A stretch of DNA of 64,000 nucleotides from Pseudomonadota bacterium (GTDB taxonomy: Bacteria; Pseudomonadota; Gammaproteobacteria; Enterobacterales; Succinivibrionaceae): positions 1-64,000 of the forward strand of contig JAEWPL010000222.1 in the NCBI GenBank assembly GCA_023460615.1. The letters are read 5' to 3'. The number at the start of each line of letters is the position of its first letter. The stretch's first letter is position 1. Both the position numbers and the translations under genes were made by a program. A model generated the notes under the pieces. That model did not search any database, was not told the DNA's origin, and saw nothing but the letters and a program-made list of their open reading frames with translations. Positions 1 to 5,544 of this stretch are shown here, piece after piece.

Positions 1-90
1 AATATTATATGACCAAGAACCATCTTTATCTTTTTCCCAGTATATTGTTTCAACAACACCATCAAAATCTAAAAATACTATAGGTTTCAT
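1..90 (-). CDS. HAD-superfamily protein, N-terminal fragment (runs off the window)
   Basis: The first 30 codons are visible, reading MKPIVFLDFDGVVETIYW and onward, and the gene leaves the window at base 1. FLDFDG is HAD motif I: D8 would be the phosphorylated nucleophile and D10 the general acid. An AAAGGTG ribosome binding site precedes the ATG at 90. HAD domains that start this way include phosphatases and the HAD modules of RNA-repair proteins; which one this is cannot be told from 30 residues. It lies just downstream of the tRNA array. Confidence 0.6.
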   Translation of the reverse strand, partial: MKPIVFLDFDGVVETIYWEKDKDGSWSYNI

Positions 91-119
91 TCTATCATAC
101 AACACCTTTCATTTTTAAA

Positions 120-196
120 TGGCTGCCTCGGGAAGCCTCGAACTTCCAAATTCAGGTGTCAAAGACCTGTGGCTTTACCAATTTGCCTACGAGGCA
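120..196 (-). tRNA. tRNA-Gln (anticodon TTG)
   Basis: 77-nt cloverleaf. The acceptor TGCCTCG pairs with CGAGGCA, followed by discriminator G and an encoded CCA. The anticodon stem CAGGT/ACCTG closes the loop CTTTGAC, giving TTG. It is the last tRNA of the leftward array in this window. Confidence 0.93.
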
Positions 197-334
197 ATAA
201 ATATTCTCCCAAGGCTTCTAAAGTTTCTTGGGATAGGACTTATACATAAGGCTTTAAGGGCTTGTACTTAACCCAAAGTTTCTTATGACGCCATAAGTGT
301 AAAGGGGTAAAAAATGAAATGAAAACATTTTTTC
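197..334 (-). other. Structured non-coding stretch between two tRNAs
   Basis: 138 nt without a credible ORF. On the minus strand it contains a 6-bp hairpin CTTATG-GCGT-CATAAG, a CCCAAG/CTTGGG hairpin (208-232) and a repeated AAGAAACTTT. A weak hairpin followed by a short U tract just after tRNA-Ile could be a terminator. It could be a small RNA or only processing spacer. Confidence 0.35.
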
Positions 335-411
335 TGGTGCACCATCTAAGAGTCGAACTTAGTACCTCTCGCGTATCAGACGAACGCTCTAACCAAATGA
401 GCTAATGGTGC
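335..411 (-). tRNA. tRNA-Ile (anticodon GAT)
   Basis: 77-nt cloverleaf. The acceptor GCACCAT pairs with ATGGTGC, then discriminator A and encoded CCA. The loop CTGATAC gives GAT. The anticodon stem contains G-U pairs. It follows the 685-residue gene at 424-2481. Confidence 0.93.
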
Positions 412-423
412 AAGGAAGGGAAA

Positions 424-2481
424 TTAATTCCCACTTAATAAATGTATAAGACTGTCTTTTGTTATATTACTTAATGATAAATCAATGTTGGCATCCATTG
501 TTTGAATACTGTCTTGTGAAGTACCATCAGGCATTACAGTTTTTTGTACAATACTATATTGTGGCTGGTCTATAACTATTGCACCAGCATCTTTTAATAA
601 GTCATTTAATTTTAATTGTAGCATATTGTATGTGCGTAGGTAATCAAATGAACCCATTGTAATACTGTTTCTAGTAGATGTACTGCATCCTCTAGGGGTT
701 CTAACATCACCACCAGCACTAAAGTCGTTGAAGTAGAATTTTACAGTATCTCCTATGGTAATTAAACCAAGAACCTTTTGTCTTTCTGTATTCTTTATTT
801 CCATATCAATCTTTTCGATTATATCGTTAGGATTAATTGCATAATTTTTACGAATAGCAGATGAATTTGCAGGAGCCTTTGCTAAAACAAACTCAAATGG
901 TACGTCTTTAGTATTACTAGTAAACATATTCAATGTAATTAAGAACGCACCGTGACCATAATTACGTCCTACATAGAACAATTCAGTAGCTCCATTTGGT
1001 GCTGGGGCATCTGTAATATCGCCACTAAACAAAATATCTGATGCAGAACTTCTATAAGAAGCATCCCAACCAAATACTTCATTTTTGTTCATTTGTTTTA
1101 AATCAAGGTCTACTCTTTCTTCTCCATTAGGTTTTATTTCACCATAGAAGCCTCGAGATTGATATTTACCATCGCCTGGTAGGTTTGTCCAATGAACACC
1201 ATATACCAAATCATCAATTCTAGGAACTTCAATATACGAACCAGCAGGAATATTACCATTAAATTGTTTTTCACTTGTAGGGGCTGCGTATGTAATATTG
1301 TTTGGTATGTATATATATTTACCTTTTACATTTGTTGAAATTCTATCAACCAAGTGAGTCTTAATAATTTGACTAATATCTTCTAATTTTTTGATATATG
1401 CTTGTGTTTTTGGTGGCAGATTTGTAACATATGACTTACCATTTCTAATCTTGTATACCACATTATTATTACCATATAATCTGTACAATATCCCGTTTAA
1501 TATTCTAATCTCTCTAAAGATAGTAACATTATCAAGAGCACTACATAGCTCATTAACGTTAATATTAACATTAGTATCGGTTAAGCAATCTAAAATATTT
1601 CTTTTTAGTGGCTTATGGTTACTATTAGCCATTTTTCTTAATTTATTGATAAGTGCATTAATACTTTTACGAACAACCTCGTCTTTTTCAGTTCTGCACT
1701 CATCTTGTTTTATCTTTAATGCAAGAAATAGATTTTTATTTCTTAAGAATATTGAAGATAACTTTTCATAGCCATTTGGAGTTTTGATAACATATAGTTG
1801 TAACATATTTAATGCCTTAGCTTTATCACTTTTCTTTATGGCTCTAATAGTATCTACATTTTGTATTTTTAAAGTGCCGTTTGTAAGTTTAAATAATAAA
1901 AATCTCAAGAACTCTTCTGGGTTACGTGGCATAATGTTATATTTATCATATAAGGTAGTTTTTATCTCTCTATTAACAATTTCGTCAAATCTATTTTTGT
2001 CAATAAAATCTGATAAAACCATAACATCTTTAACCGTTTGTTCAGACAATGCAATACCACTAGTTAAAAGCCCCATTAATTTTTCAGTTAGTTGTTCTGA
2101 TGTATAAGGTTTAATTGTAATTAGTTCAATATTATCAACATCTAGCTCTGGGATTTCTAATTTTTCTTTAGGGATATACACTAAATCCTCACGATAAACA
2201 CCTAAACTCTCAAAACCATAAGTTGTAATATAGTGCATAATTTGTTGAGCAATTAAATCTTCAATAGGTGCGTTACGAACTATTTCAAAATCTTTATGGA
2301 ATGTTTGGTTCCATTTTTGACCGTCTTTACCATATAATTCGATAGCCTCTTTAACCACTGTTTCACTGGCACTACTTGGGACTAATAAACCATATTTCAG
2401 TCCTTCTTCTGAGACACTATTAGATTTTTCTCCTAAAAAACCTTTGAATAGTCTCAATACCTCTTTTTCCATTTCTTTCAT
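424..2481 (-). CDS. 685-residue protein with TerD-like beta domain; candidate partner of the adjacent Y-RNA-like RNAs
   Basis: Function is not established. The N-terminal ~330 residues look all-helical. The C-terminal half (about 400-560) has a beta-rich block with VDLDL, GWDASYR, ILFSGDITDAP and ELFYV, which resembles TerD-like stress-protein folds. The layout fits a family I associate with bacterial RNA-repair neighbourhoods, but I cannot verify this. It has neither the TROVE signature nor the von Willebrand MIDAS motif of canonical Ro60. It is the first protein gene after four tandem Y-RNA-like hairpins and would be co-transcribed with them from the promoter at 2956-2984. The start at 2481 has AAAAAGGAG upstream; the ATG at 2472 (MEKEV) is an alternative. 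Confidence 0.8.
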   Translation of the reverse strand: MKEMEKEVLRLFKGFLGEKSNSVSEEGLKYGLLVPSSASETVVKEAIELYGKDGQKWNQTFHKDFEIVRNAPIEDLIAQQIMHYITTYGFESLGVYREDLVYIPKEKLEIPELDVDNIELITIKPYTSEQLTEKLMGLLTSGIALSEQTVKDVMVLSDFIDKNRFDEIVNREIKTTLYDKYNIMPRNPEEFLRFLLFKLTNGTLKIQNVDTIRAIKKSDKAKALNMLQLYVIKTPNGYEKLSSIFLRNKNLFLALKIKQDECRTEKDEVVRKSINALINKLRKMANSNHKPLKRNILDCLTDTNVNINVNELCSALDNVTIFREIRILNGILYRLYGNNNVVYKIRNGKSYVTNLPPKTQAYIKKLEDISQIIKTHLVDRISTNVKGKYIYIPNNITYAAPTSEKQFNGNIPAGSYIEVPRIDDLVYGVHWTNLPGDGKYQSRGFYGEIKPNGEERVDLDLKQMNKNEVFGWDASYRSSASDILFSGDITDAPAPNGATELFYVGRNYGHGAFLITLNMFTSNTKDVPFEFVLAKAPANSSAIRKNYAINPNDIIEKIDMEIKNTERQKVLGLITIGDTVKFYFNDFSAGGDVRTPRGCSTSTRNSITMGSFDYLRTYNMLQLKLNDLLKDAGAIVIDQPQYSIVQKTVMPDGTSQDSIQTMDANIDLSLSNITKDSLIHLLSGN

Positions 2482-2498
2482 TCTCCTTTTTTACTTAA

Positions 2499-2630
2499 TA
2501 CGTCGGAAGGTAATATTATGACTGGTGCCTTCAACCACTTGGCTACTCCCCATAAAATGAAGAGGGTGGATTTGAACCACCGTATACCAGTGTACTCTTT
2601 TTTAGTATTAAAGGAACCCTCTATGACGTA
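2499..2630 (-). ncRNA. Y-RNA-like RNA, unit 4, with permuted tRNA-like body
   Basis: The ends pair in the array's common pattern: helix TACGTC/GACGTA, internal loop ATA opposite a single C, then helix GAGGGT/ACCTTC, then TCC. Inside, 5' to 3', are a T-arm (GGTGG, loop TTCAAAT, CCACC), an acceptor-like stem CTCTTCA/TGGGGAG closed by a short T-rich loop, a D-arm with AAGTGGTTGA, and ACTGGT/ACCAGT in the anticodon-stem position. That is tRNA order cut open at the anticodon and joined at the acceptor, as in the tRNA mimic of YrlA-type Y RNAs. Confidence 0.65.
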
Positions 2631-2646
2631 ATTATATTATATTAAA

Positions 2647-2765
2647 AGGCGAGGAGTAACTTTTCGTCGCTCTACCCAGTTGAGCTAATCACCAAAAGAT
2701 GGTGATGTTGGACTCGAACCAACAACAAACGGCTTAACAGGCAGTGATAGGAACTCCTTGTGCCT
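2647..2765 (-). ncRNA. Y-RNA-like RNA, unit 3, with permuted tRNA-like body
   Basis: The closing pattern is AGGC/GCCT, internal loop ACA opposite C, then AGGAGT/ACTCCT, then TCC. The interior holds a canonical T-arm (GTTGG, TTCGAGT, CCAAC), an acceptor-like stem ATCACC/GGTGAT joined by a 7-nt loop, and a perfect D-arm (TAGCTCAACTGGGTAGAGC). Acceptor 3' comes before acceptor 5', so this is not a conventional tRNA gene. It is the best-preserved tRNA mimic of the four units. Confidence 0.68.
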
Positions 2766-2778
2766 AGTAATCAAATTA

Positions 2779-2859
2779 AATAGACGAGAACTAATAATCG
2801 TTGGAGTTGAACCAACCAAACCATTCTTTGTTAATAAAAAGGAAGTTCTTATGTCTATT
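2779..2859 (-). ncRNA. Y-RNA-like RNA, unit 2, with T-arm only
   Basis: Closing helix AATAGAC/GTCTATT, internal loop ATA opposite C, second helix AGAACT/AGTTCT, then TCC. The apical part retains only a T-arm (GTTGG, TTCAACT, CCAAC). About 80 nt. The shared lower stem identifies it as a member of the same array although the acceptor and D parts are missing. Confidence 0.6.
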
Positions 2860-2871
2860 AAATACAATGTT

Positions 2872-2937
2872 TGAGACGAAGAGTAAATCTAAACCATTTA
2901 CCTAATCAATCATAATAAAGGAACTCTTTATGTCTCA
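2872..2937 (-). ncRNA. Y-RNA-like RNA, unit 1, simple apical hairpin
   Basis: Closing helix TGAGAC/GTCTCA, internal loop ATA opposite C, second helix AAGAGT/ACTCTT, then TCC. The apical hairpin is GTAAAT-GGTTTAG-ATTTAC with no tRNA-like arms. It starts about 13 nt after the predicted transcription start of the promoter at 2956-2984, so it is the first element of the transcript. Confidence 0.6.
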
Positions 2938-2955
2938 TATCATACTGTCAACTAT

Positions 2956-2984
2956 ATAATATCATAATATTACTTAGTTGTCAA
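2956..2984 (-). promoter_or_regulatory. Sigma-70-type promoter for the Y-RNA-like array and the 685-residue gene
   Basis: Minus-strand TTGACA and TATTAT separated by exactly 17 nt, with TG one base upstream of the -10 (extended -10). The predicted start near 2949 is just ahead of unit 1. Confidence 0.8.
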
Positions 2985-3001
2985 GCATTATTTACAAATT
3001 T

Positions 3002-3093
3002 TGGCGTTAGGTGTAGGATTTGAACCCACGGTACGCTTCCACGTACGCTTGATTTCAAGTCAAGTGCTTTAAACCAAACTCAGCCAACCTAAC
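3002..3093 (-). tRNA. tRNA-Ser (anticodon TGA)
   Basis: 92-nt class II cloverleaf. The acceptor GTTAGGT/ACCTAAC is followed by discriminator G and CCA. The anticodon stem CTTGA/TCAAG closes loop CTTGAAA, giving TGA. It has a long variable arm, as expected for serine tRNA. Confidence 0.93.
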
Positions 3094-3112
3094 ATTTATT
3101 TCTAAAATTTAG

Positions 3113-3270
3113 TGGTCGGAGAAATTGGATTTTCACCAATAAGGTGGTTATTCCCACGTTTCCTCTCCTGTGTGTAATTATATTATATAATCCAATAACA
3201 CAAGACGAGTTGTCGTATTGCCCACACCCTGCCTCCAGGGTCACGCTAGATATTACGTGAATATTCTCCG
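3113..3270 (-). ncRNA. 158-nt tRNA-like RNA with 3' CCA, not a canonical tRNA
   Basis: The ends form a perfect 7-bp acceptor, CGGAGAA/TTCTCCG, followed by discriminator A and CCA. The 3' arm ATTGG/CCAAT sits where a T-arm should be, but its loop is TGAAAAT instead of TTCRANY. The 5' arm CACG/CGTG sits in the D-arm position and lacks the GG pair. About 90 nt of extra structure replace the anticodon and variable region. It lies 3 nt from tRNA-Val, like the true tRNAs of the array, so it is probably released by the same processing enzymes. Function unknown; a decayed tRNA with an insertion is possible. Confidence 0.5.
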
Positions 3271-3273
3271 AAA

Positions 3274-3350
3274 TGGTGCGGGTTTACGGACTCGAACCGC
3301 AGACCCTCTGCTTGTAAGGCAGATGCTCTAACCAACTGAGCTAAACCCGC
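3274..3350 (-). tRNA. tRNA-Val (anticodon TAC)
   Basis: 77-nt cloverleaf. Acceptor GCGGGTT/AACCCGC, discriminator A, encoded CCA, anticodon stem TCTGC/GCAGA with loop CTTACAA, canonical T-loop TTCGAGT. Confidence 0.95.
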
Positions 3351-3353
3351 AAA

Positions 3354-3442
3354 TGGTGCCAGGTGGGATATAGACGTCTTCCCGTTTCTACTTCACGCTA
3401 CTCACTAGCTTTCACGCTTTTCAATGTTTTTGTTTACCCGAC
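3354..3442 (-). ncRNA. 89-nt tRNA-like element with acceptor stem and CCA only
   Basis: GTCGGGT pairs with ACCTGGC over 7 positions (two G-U), followed by discriminator A and CCA, with tRNA-like spacing from the flanking Tyr and Val genes. The interior contains no D-arm, no TTC-type T-loop and no clear anticodon arm, only a GCTA/TAGC hairpin and a GGGA/TCCC stem. It may be a decayed tRNA or an acceptor-only mimic. Confidence 0.4.
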
Positions 3443-3447
3443 ATATA

Positions 3448-3531
3448 TGGTGCGCCCTCTAGGTATCGAACCTAGCCAGCTCTCGCAACAGTTTTACAGA
3501 CTGCCCTGTGTCCTTAACAGAATACGGACGC
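3448..3531 (-). tRNA. tRNA-Tyr (anticodon GTA)
   Basis: 84 nt. Acceptor GCGTCC/GGGCGC plus a mismatched seventh pair, discriminator A, encoded CCA. Stem GCAGT/ACTGT with loop CTGTAAA gives GTA. It has a short class II variable arm, a canonical T-loop TTCGATA and a compact D-arm. Confidence 0.85.
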
Positions 3532-3536
3532 AATTA

Positions 3537-3610
3537 TGGAGCAGATAGACGGACTCGAACCGACACGGTCAGCTTGGAAGGCTGAAGTTCTACCTTTAAA
3601 CTATATCTGC
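3537..3610 (-). tRNA. tRNA-Gly (anticodon TCC)
   Basis: 74 nt. Acceptor GCAGATA/TATCTGC, discriminator T, encoded CCA, stem CAGC/GCTG with loop CTTCCAA giving TCC, and a small D-loop typical of glycine tRNA. Confidence 0.94.
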
Positions 3611-3615
3611 ATTAT

Positions 3616-3693
3616 TGGTGACCTCTGCGGGATTTGAACCCACGATACTACCGTGAAAGGGTGGTGGCTTAAACCAGACTTGCCGAAGAGGCC
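3616..3693 (-). tRNA. tRNA-Glu (anticodon TTC)
   Basis: 78 nt. Acceptor GGCCTCT/AGAGGTC with one G-U pair, discriminator A, CCA. Anticodon loop CTTTCAC gives TTC; the stem has one C-A mismatch. The T-arm is canonical. Confidence 0.88.
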
Positions 3694-3696
3694 AAA

Positions 3697-3948
3697 TCAT
3701 TCTATTATTATAGAGTTATTTTCCAAGTATTTTATCATTGATTTTAATACTTCTTGATAAAACTCTTTCCCCATACATTCTGTAGTGACTTGAAAACTTC
3801 TTGTTTCACCTTCACAACCATTTTCATATGGGTCTTCCAAATTAGAATAAATATCTAATTCTCCAAAACCAGGTGTGCCGTGCCATAAACATTTAATATG
3901 ACCATCTCTAATAACAACACCATCAACCTCGATTTTTCTATCTTTCAT
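3697..3948 (-). CDS. Unrecognised 83-residue protein inside the tRNA array
   Basis: The start at 3948 (MKDRKIEVDG) is chosen for its AAAAGGAG ribosome binding site; a longer reading frame would run into tRNA-Ser(GCT). The sequence is mixed alpha/beta with no motif I recognise. It sits between tRNA-Glu and tRNA-Ser with only 3 nt to the Glu gene, so its mRNA must be cut out of a tRNA-containing transcript. Confidence 0.7.
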   Translation of the reverse strand: MKDRKIEVDGVVIRDGHIKCLWHGTPGFGELDIYSNLEDPYENGCEGETRSFQVTTECMGKEFYQEVLKSMIKYLENNSIIIE

Positions 3949-3967
3949 ACTTATTCTCCTTTTAAAA

Positions 3968-4059
3968 TGGCGTCCACTAGAGGGCTCGAACCTCTGCGTC
4001 AACTTAATCGACCTAAGAGTTTAGCAAACTCTCCTCTTCACCAACTTGAGTAAGTGGAC
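3968..4059 (-). tRNA. tRNA-Ser (anticodon GCT)
   Basis: 92-nt class II tRNA. Acceptor GTCCACT/AGTGGAC, discriminator G, CCA, stem AGAGT/ACTCT with loop TTGCTAA giving GCT, and a long variable arm. It is the second serine acceptor of the array, reading AGC/AGT codons. Confidence 0.93.
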
Positions 4060-4065
4060 ATTAAA

Positions 4066-4616
4066 TGGTGGAGCGTGTGGGGGTCGAACCCACGACCTCT
4101 ACCTTTACCCGATAATGTTTATAACCCTTTTAGCACCTCCATATCCTCATAATCTTGTAAGAAACAAATATTATTGTTTTGATTATTTCTTGGATTAGAT
4201 ACCCATAAAGTCTTTTTCGTAGAACATTCTCCTACTGGAATTAAATAATTCTTCCCTTCAAAATGAGTTACGAAAAAGTCTATATCTTTTTTGTCATATT
4301 TATTAGTGTGGTATTGACTATTTTTTGTATAACCCGATTGCCAACTCGTTTTTAATTTTAAATATAATAAATTGTGACTGTCGTCGTAAAATTCTTTAGC
4401 GTGTTTACATTGTAATTTATACAACTTGCCGTTATAATCTAATATCATATCATATTTATTACTATCTCCATAGGGTATAGATACAAAATAACCCAATTCA
4501 TAAAAACGTGTTATACATTGAAGTTCTGTTAGATTACCTAAATTTTTGTTTTCCATAATTATTGGTTATAAATTTATCAAGCAAGGGTAGCGTTCTCCCA
4601 ACTGAACTAACGCCCC
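4066..4616 (-). tRNA. Interrupted tRNA, probably tRNA-Ala(TGC), split in the anticodon loop by a ~480-nt insert with an ORF
   Basis: The 5' half (4616 to about 4581) carries GGGGCGT, a D-arm GTTC/GAAC and CTACC CTTGC. The 3' half (about 4105 to 4066) carries AA, GGTAG, variable AGGTC, T-arm GTGGG/CCCAC and ACGCTCC-A-CCA. Acceptor and anticodon stems are fully complementary across the gap, and G3-U70 with A73 are alanine identity features. Joining CTTGC to AA gives loop CTTGCAA, anticodon TGC. The insert is bounded by complementary arms GATAA-TTTATAACC and GGGTTATAAA-TTATC. Only about 45 nt of insert lie outside the ORF, too few for a group I core. It is either spliced by an unusual route or a split, inactivated gene. 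Confidence 0.7.
4119..4556 (-). CDS. PD-(D/E)XK homing endonuclease-like protein within the tRNA insert
   Basis: 145 residues. GNLTEL at the N-terminus, then YDMILDYNGKLYKLQCK, fits the D-x(n)-QxK active site of PD-(D/E)XK endonucleases; D32-D35 and K50 are candidates, followed by DIDFFVTHFEG. This matches in size and type the small PD-(D/E)XK homing enzymes of tRNA group I introns (the I-Ssp6803I group). It lies wholly inside the interrupted tRNA, and its last codons form part of the terminal inverted repeat. Likely role: spreading the insert by cutting intact tRNA genes. Confidence 0.8.
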   Translation of the reverse strand: MENKNLGNLTELQCITRFYELGYFVSIPYGDSNKYDMILDYNGKLYKLQCKHAKEFYDDSHNLLYLKLKTSWQSGYTKNSQYHTNKYDKKDIDFFVTHFEGKNYLIPVGECSTKKTLWVSNPRNNQNNNICFLQDYEDMEVLKGL

Positions 4617-4619
4617 ATT

Positions 4620-4706
4620 TGGTGCTCCTGAATGGACTTGAACCATCACGGGATTACTCCCAACGGATTTTAAGTCCGTTGCGTCTACCTATTCCGCCAC
4701 AAGAGC
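4620..4706 (-). tRNA. tRNA-Leu (anticodon TAA)
   Basis: 87-nt class II tRNA. Acceptor GCTCTTG/CAGGAGC, discriminator A, CCA, stem ACGGA/TCCGT with loop CTTAAAA giving TAA, and a long variable arm. Confidence 0.94.
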
Positions 4707-4712
4707 ATTAAA

Positions 4713-4787
4713 TGGTGCCGACACCTCGATTTGAACGGGGAACCTATCGCTTACAAGGCGATTGCACTACCGTTGTGCTATGTCGGC
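4713..4787 (-). tRNA. tRNA-Thr (anticodon TGT)
   Basis: 75 nt. Acceptor GCCGACA/TGTCGGC, discriminator A, CCA, stem ATCGC/GCGAT with loop CTTGTAA giving TGT. The T-stem has one mismatch. Confidence 0.92.
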
Positions 4788-4934
4788 ATAAAATAGGATA
4801 AATCGTATAGATGAAGGTACGTACAGCATCACTATCGGCTTTTGATTTTTATCTATATTAATATTATAGGATTAGTCGGCACCTGGGGACAATCTATTGT
4901 CCTCCCTTAATATAGAACCTATATAAAATCTTTA
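4788..4934 (-). ncRNA. Structured RNA between tRNA-Phe and tRNA-Thr
   Basis: 147 nt without a convincing ORF. On the minus strand it contains GGACAAT-AG-ATTGTCC, a long-range CTATATTAA/TTAATATAG pairing, ATAGG/CCTAT near the ends and GATTTTAT/ATAAAAATC. It has no tRNA-like acceptor or CCA. It would be released by processing of the flanking tRNAs. Class unknown. Confidence 0.4.
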
Positions 4935-5010
4935 TGGTGGACAGAGGTGGGATTGAACCACCGACACCAGGATTTTCAATCCTGTGCTCTGCCAACTGAG
5001 CTATCTGTCC
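4935..5010 (-). tRNA. tRNA-Phe (anticodon GAA)
   Basis: 76 nt. Acceptor GGACAGA/TCTGTCC, discriminator A, CCA, stem CAGGA/TCCTG with loop TTGAAAA giving GAA. Confidence 0.95.
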
Positions 5011-5026
5011 AAGAAAGAAGAATTAA

Positions 5027-5359
5027 TTATTCTACGATGTCATAGATACTTTGTTTTAGTTCTTCTATTGATTTTGTTAAATCATTATAAATATCTTGAT
5101 GAATTTTAGCATATTCTTCACCTTTTTTGATTTCTGCACGAACTTCATTACGAATTGCTACTAACATTGCACGTCTAGCTCTTCTATAACTGATTTTCGC
5201 ACCAATTTCAACATCAAAAGTATCTTCTGGAGAACATTTTGCCACTCCAACAAATTTTAATGATGGATTTTCATTAGTCCCTAATAATAATGTAGTGACT
5301 GTTCTTCTTTTTTCATCAACGATTACTTTCTTTTCTGTCTTTGGTAATCTGATTTTCAT
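5027..5359 (-). CDS. Unrecognised 110-residue basic/helical protein in the tRNA array
   Basis: Ribosome binding site AAAAAAGGAGGA ahead of ATG. The N-terminal ~55 residues look beta-rich. The C-terminal half (SYRRARRAMLVAIRNEVRAEIKKGEEYAKI) is a charged helix that could form a coiled coil. No family recognised. It lies between tRNA-Pro and tRNA-Phe and is transcribed with them. Confidence 0.75.
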   Translation of the reverse strand: MKIRLPKTEKKVIVDEKRRTVTTLLLGTNENPSLKFVGVAKCSPEDTFDVEIGAKISYRRARRAMLVAIRNEVRAEIKKGEEYAKIHQDIYNDLTKSIEELKQSIYDIVE

Positions 5360-5387
5360 AATTAATCCTCCTTTTTTACAAAATTAA

Positions 5388-5464
5388 TGGTCGGAAAGAC
5401 AGGATTTGAACCTGCAACCCCTACATCCCAAATGTAGTGCCCTACCAAATTGAGCTACTTTCCG
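5388..5464 (-). tRNA. tRNA-Pro (anticodon TGG)
   Basis: 77 nt. Acceptor CGGAAAG/CTTTCCG, discriminator A, CCA, stem CTACA/TGTAG with loop TTTGGGA giving TGG. Confidence 0.95.
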
Positions 5465-5466
5465 AA

Positions 5467-5543
5467 TGGCAGGGGAAGTAGGACTTGAACCCACGACATT
5501 CGGTTTTGGAGACCGACGTTCTACCAACTGAAACTATTCCCCT
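5467..5543 (-). tRNA. tRNA-Trp (anticodon CCA)
   Basis: 77 nt. Acceptor AGGGGAA/TTCCCCT, discriminator G, encoded CCA, stem TCGGT/ACCGA with loop CTCCAAA giving CCA. First tRNA after the promoter at 5746-5774. Confidence 0.95.
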
Positions 5544-5544
5544 A

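Noticed and set aside
1391..2107. Plus-strand ORFs opposite the 685-residue gene
   Set aside because: Hydrophobic shadow frames antisense to a long coding sequence; no ribosome binding sites.
2521..2716. Ordinary tRNA genes read from the T-arms at 2560-2600 and 2700-2720
   Set aside because: The 5' acceptor half lies downstream of the 3' half on the coding strand, so a conventional cloverleaf cannot form; the permuted, Y-RNA-like reading explains all stems.
2685..2867. 60-codon minus-strand ORF inside the Y-RNA-like array
   Set aside because: No ribosome binding site, and it lies across two structured RNA units; the coding look is incidental.
2499..2937. CRISPR array
   Set aside because: Units differ in length (66-132 nt) and share structure rather than identical repeats; no spacers of constant size and no cas genes.
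3363..3548. 61-codon plus-strand ORF across tRNA genes
   Set aside because: It runs antisense through tRNA-Tyr and the tRNA-like element; no start signal.
4066..4616. Standard group I intron in tRNA
   Set aside because: Only about 45 nt of insert lie outside the ORF, not enough for the P3-P9 core, unless the core is hidden in the ORF; left open as a test rather than called.
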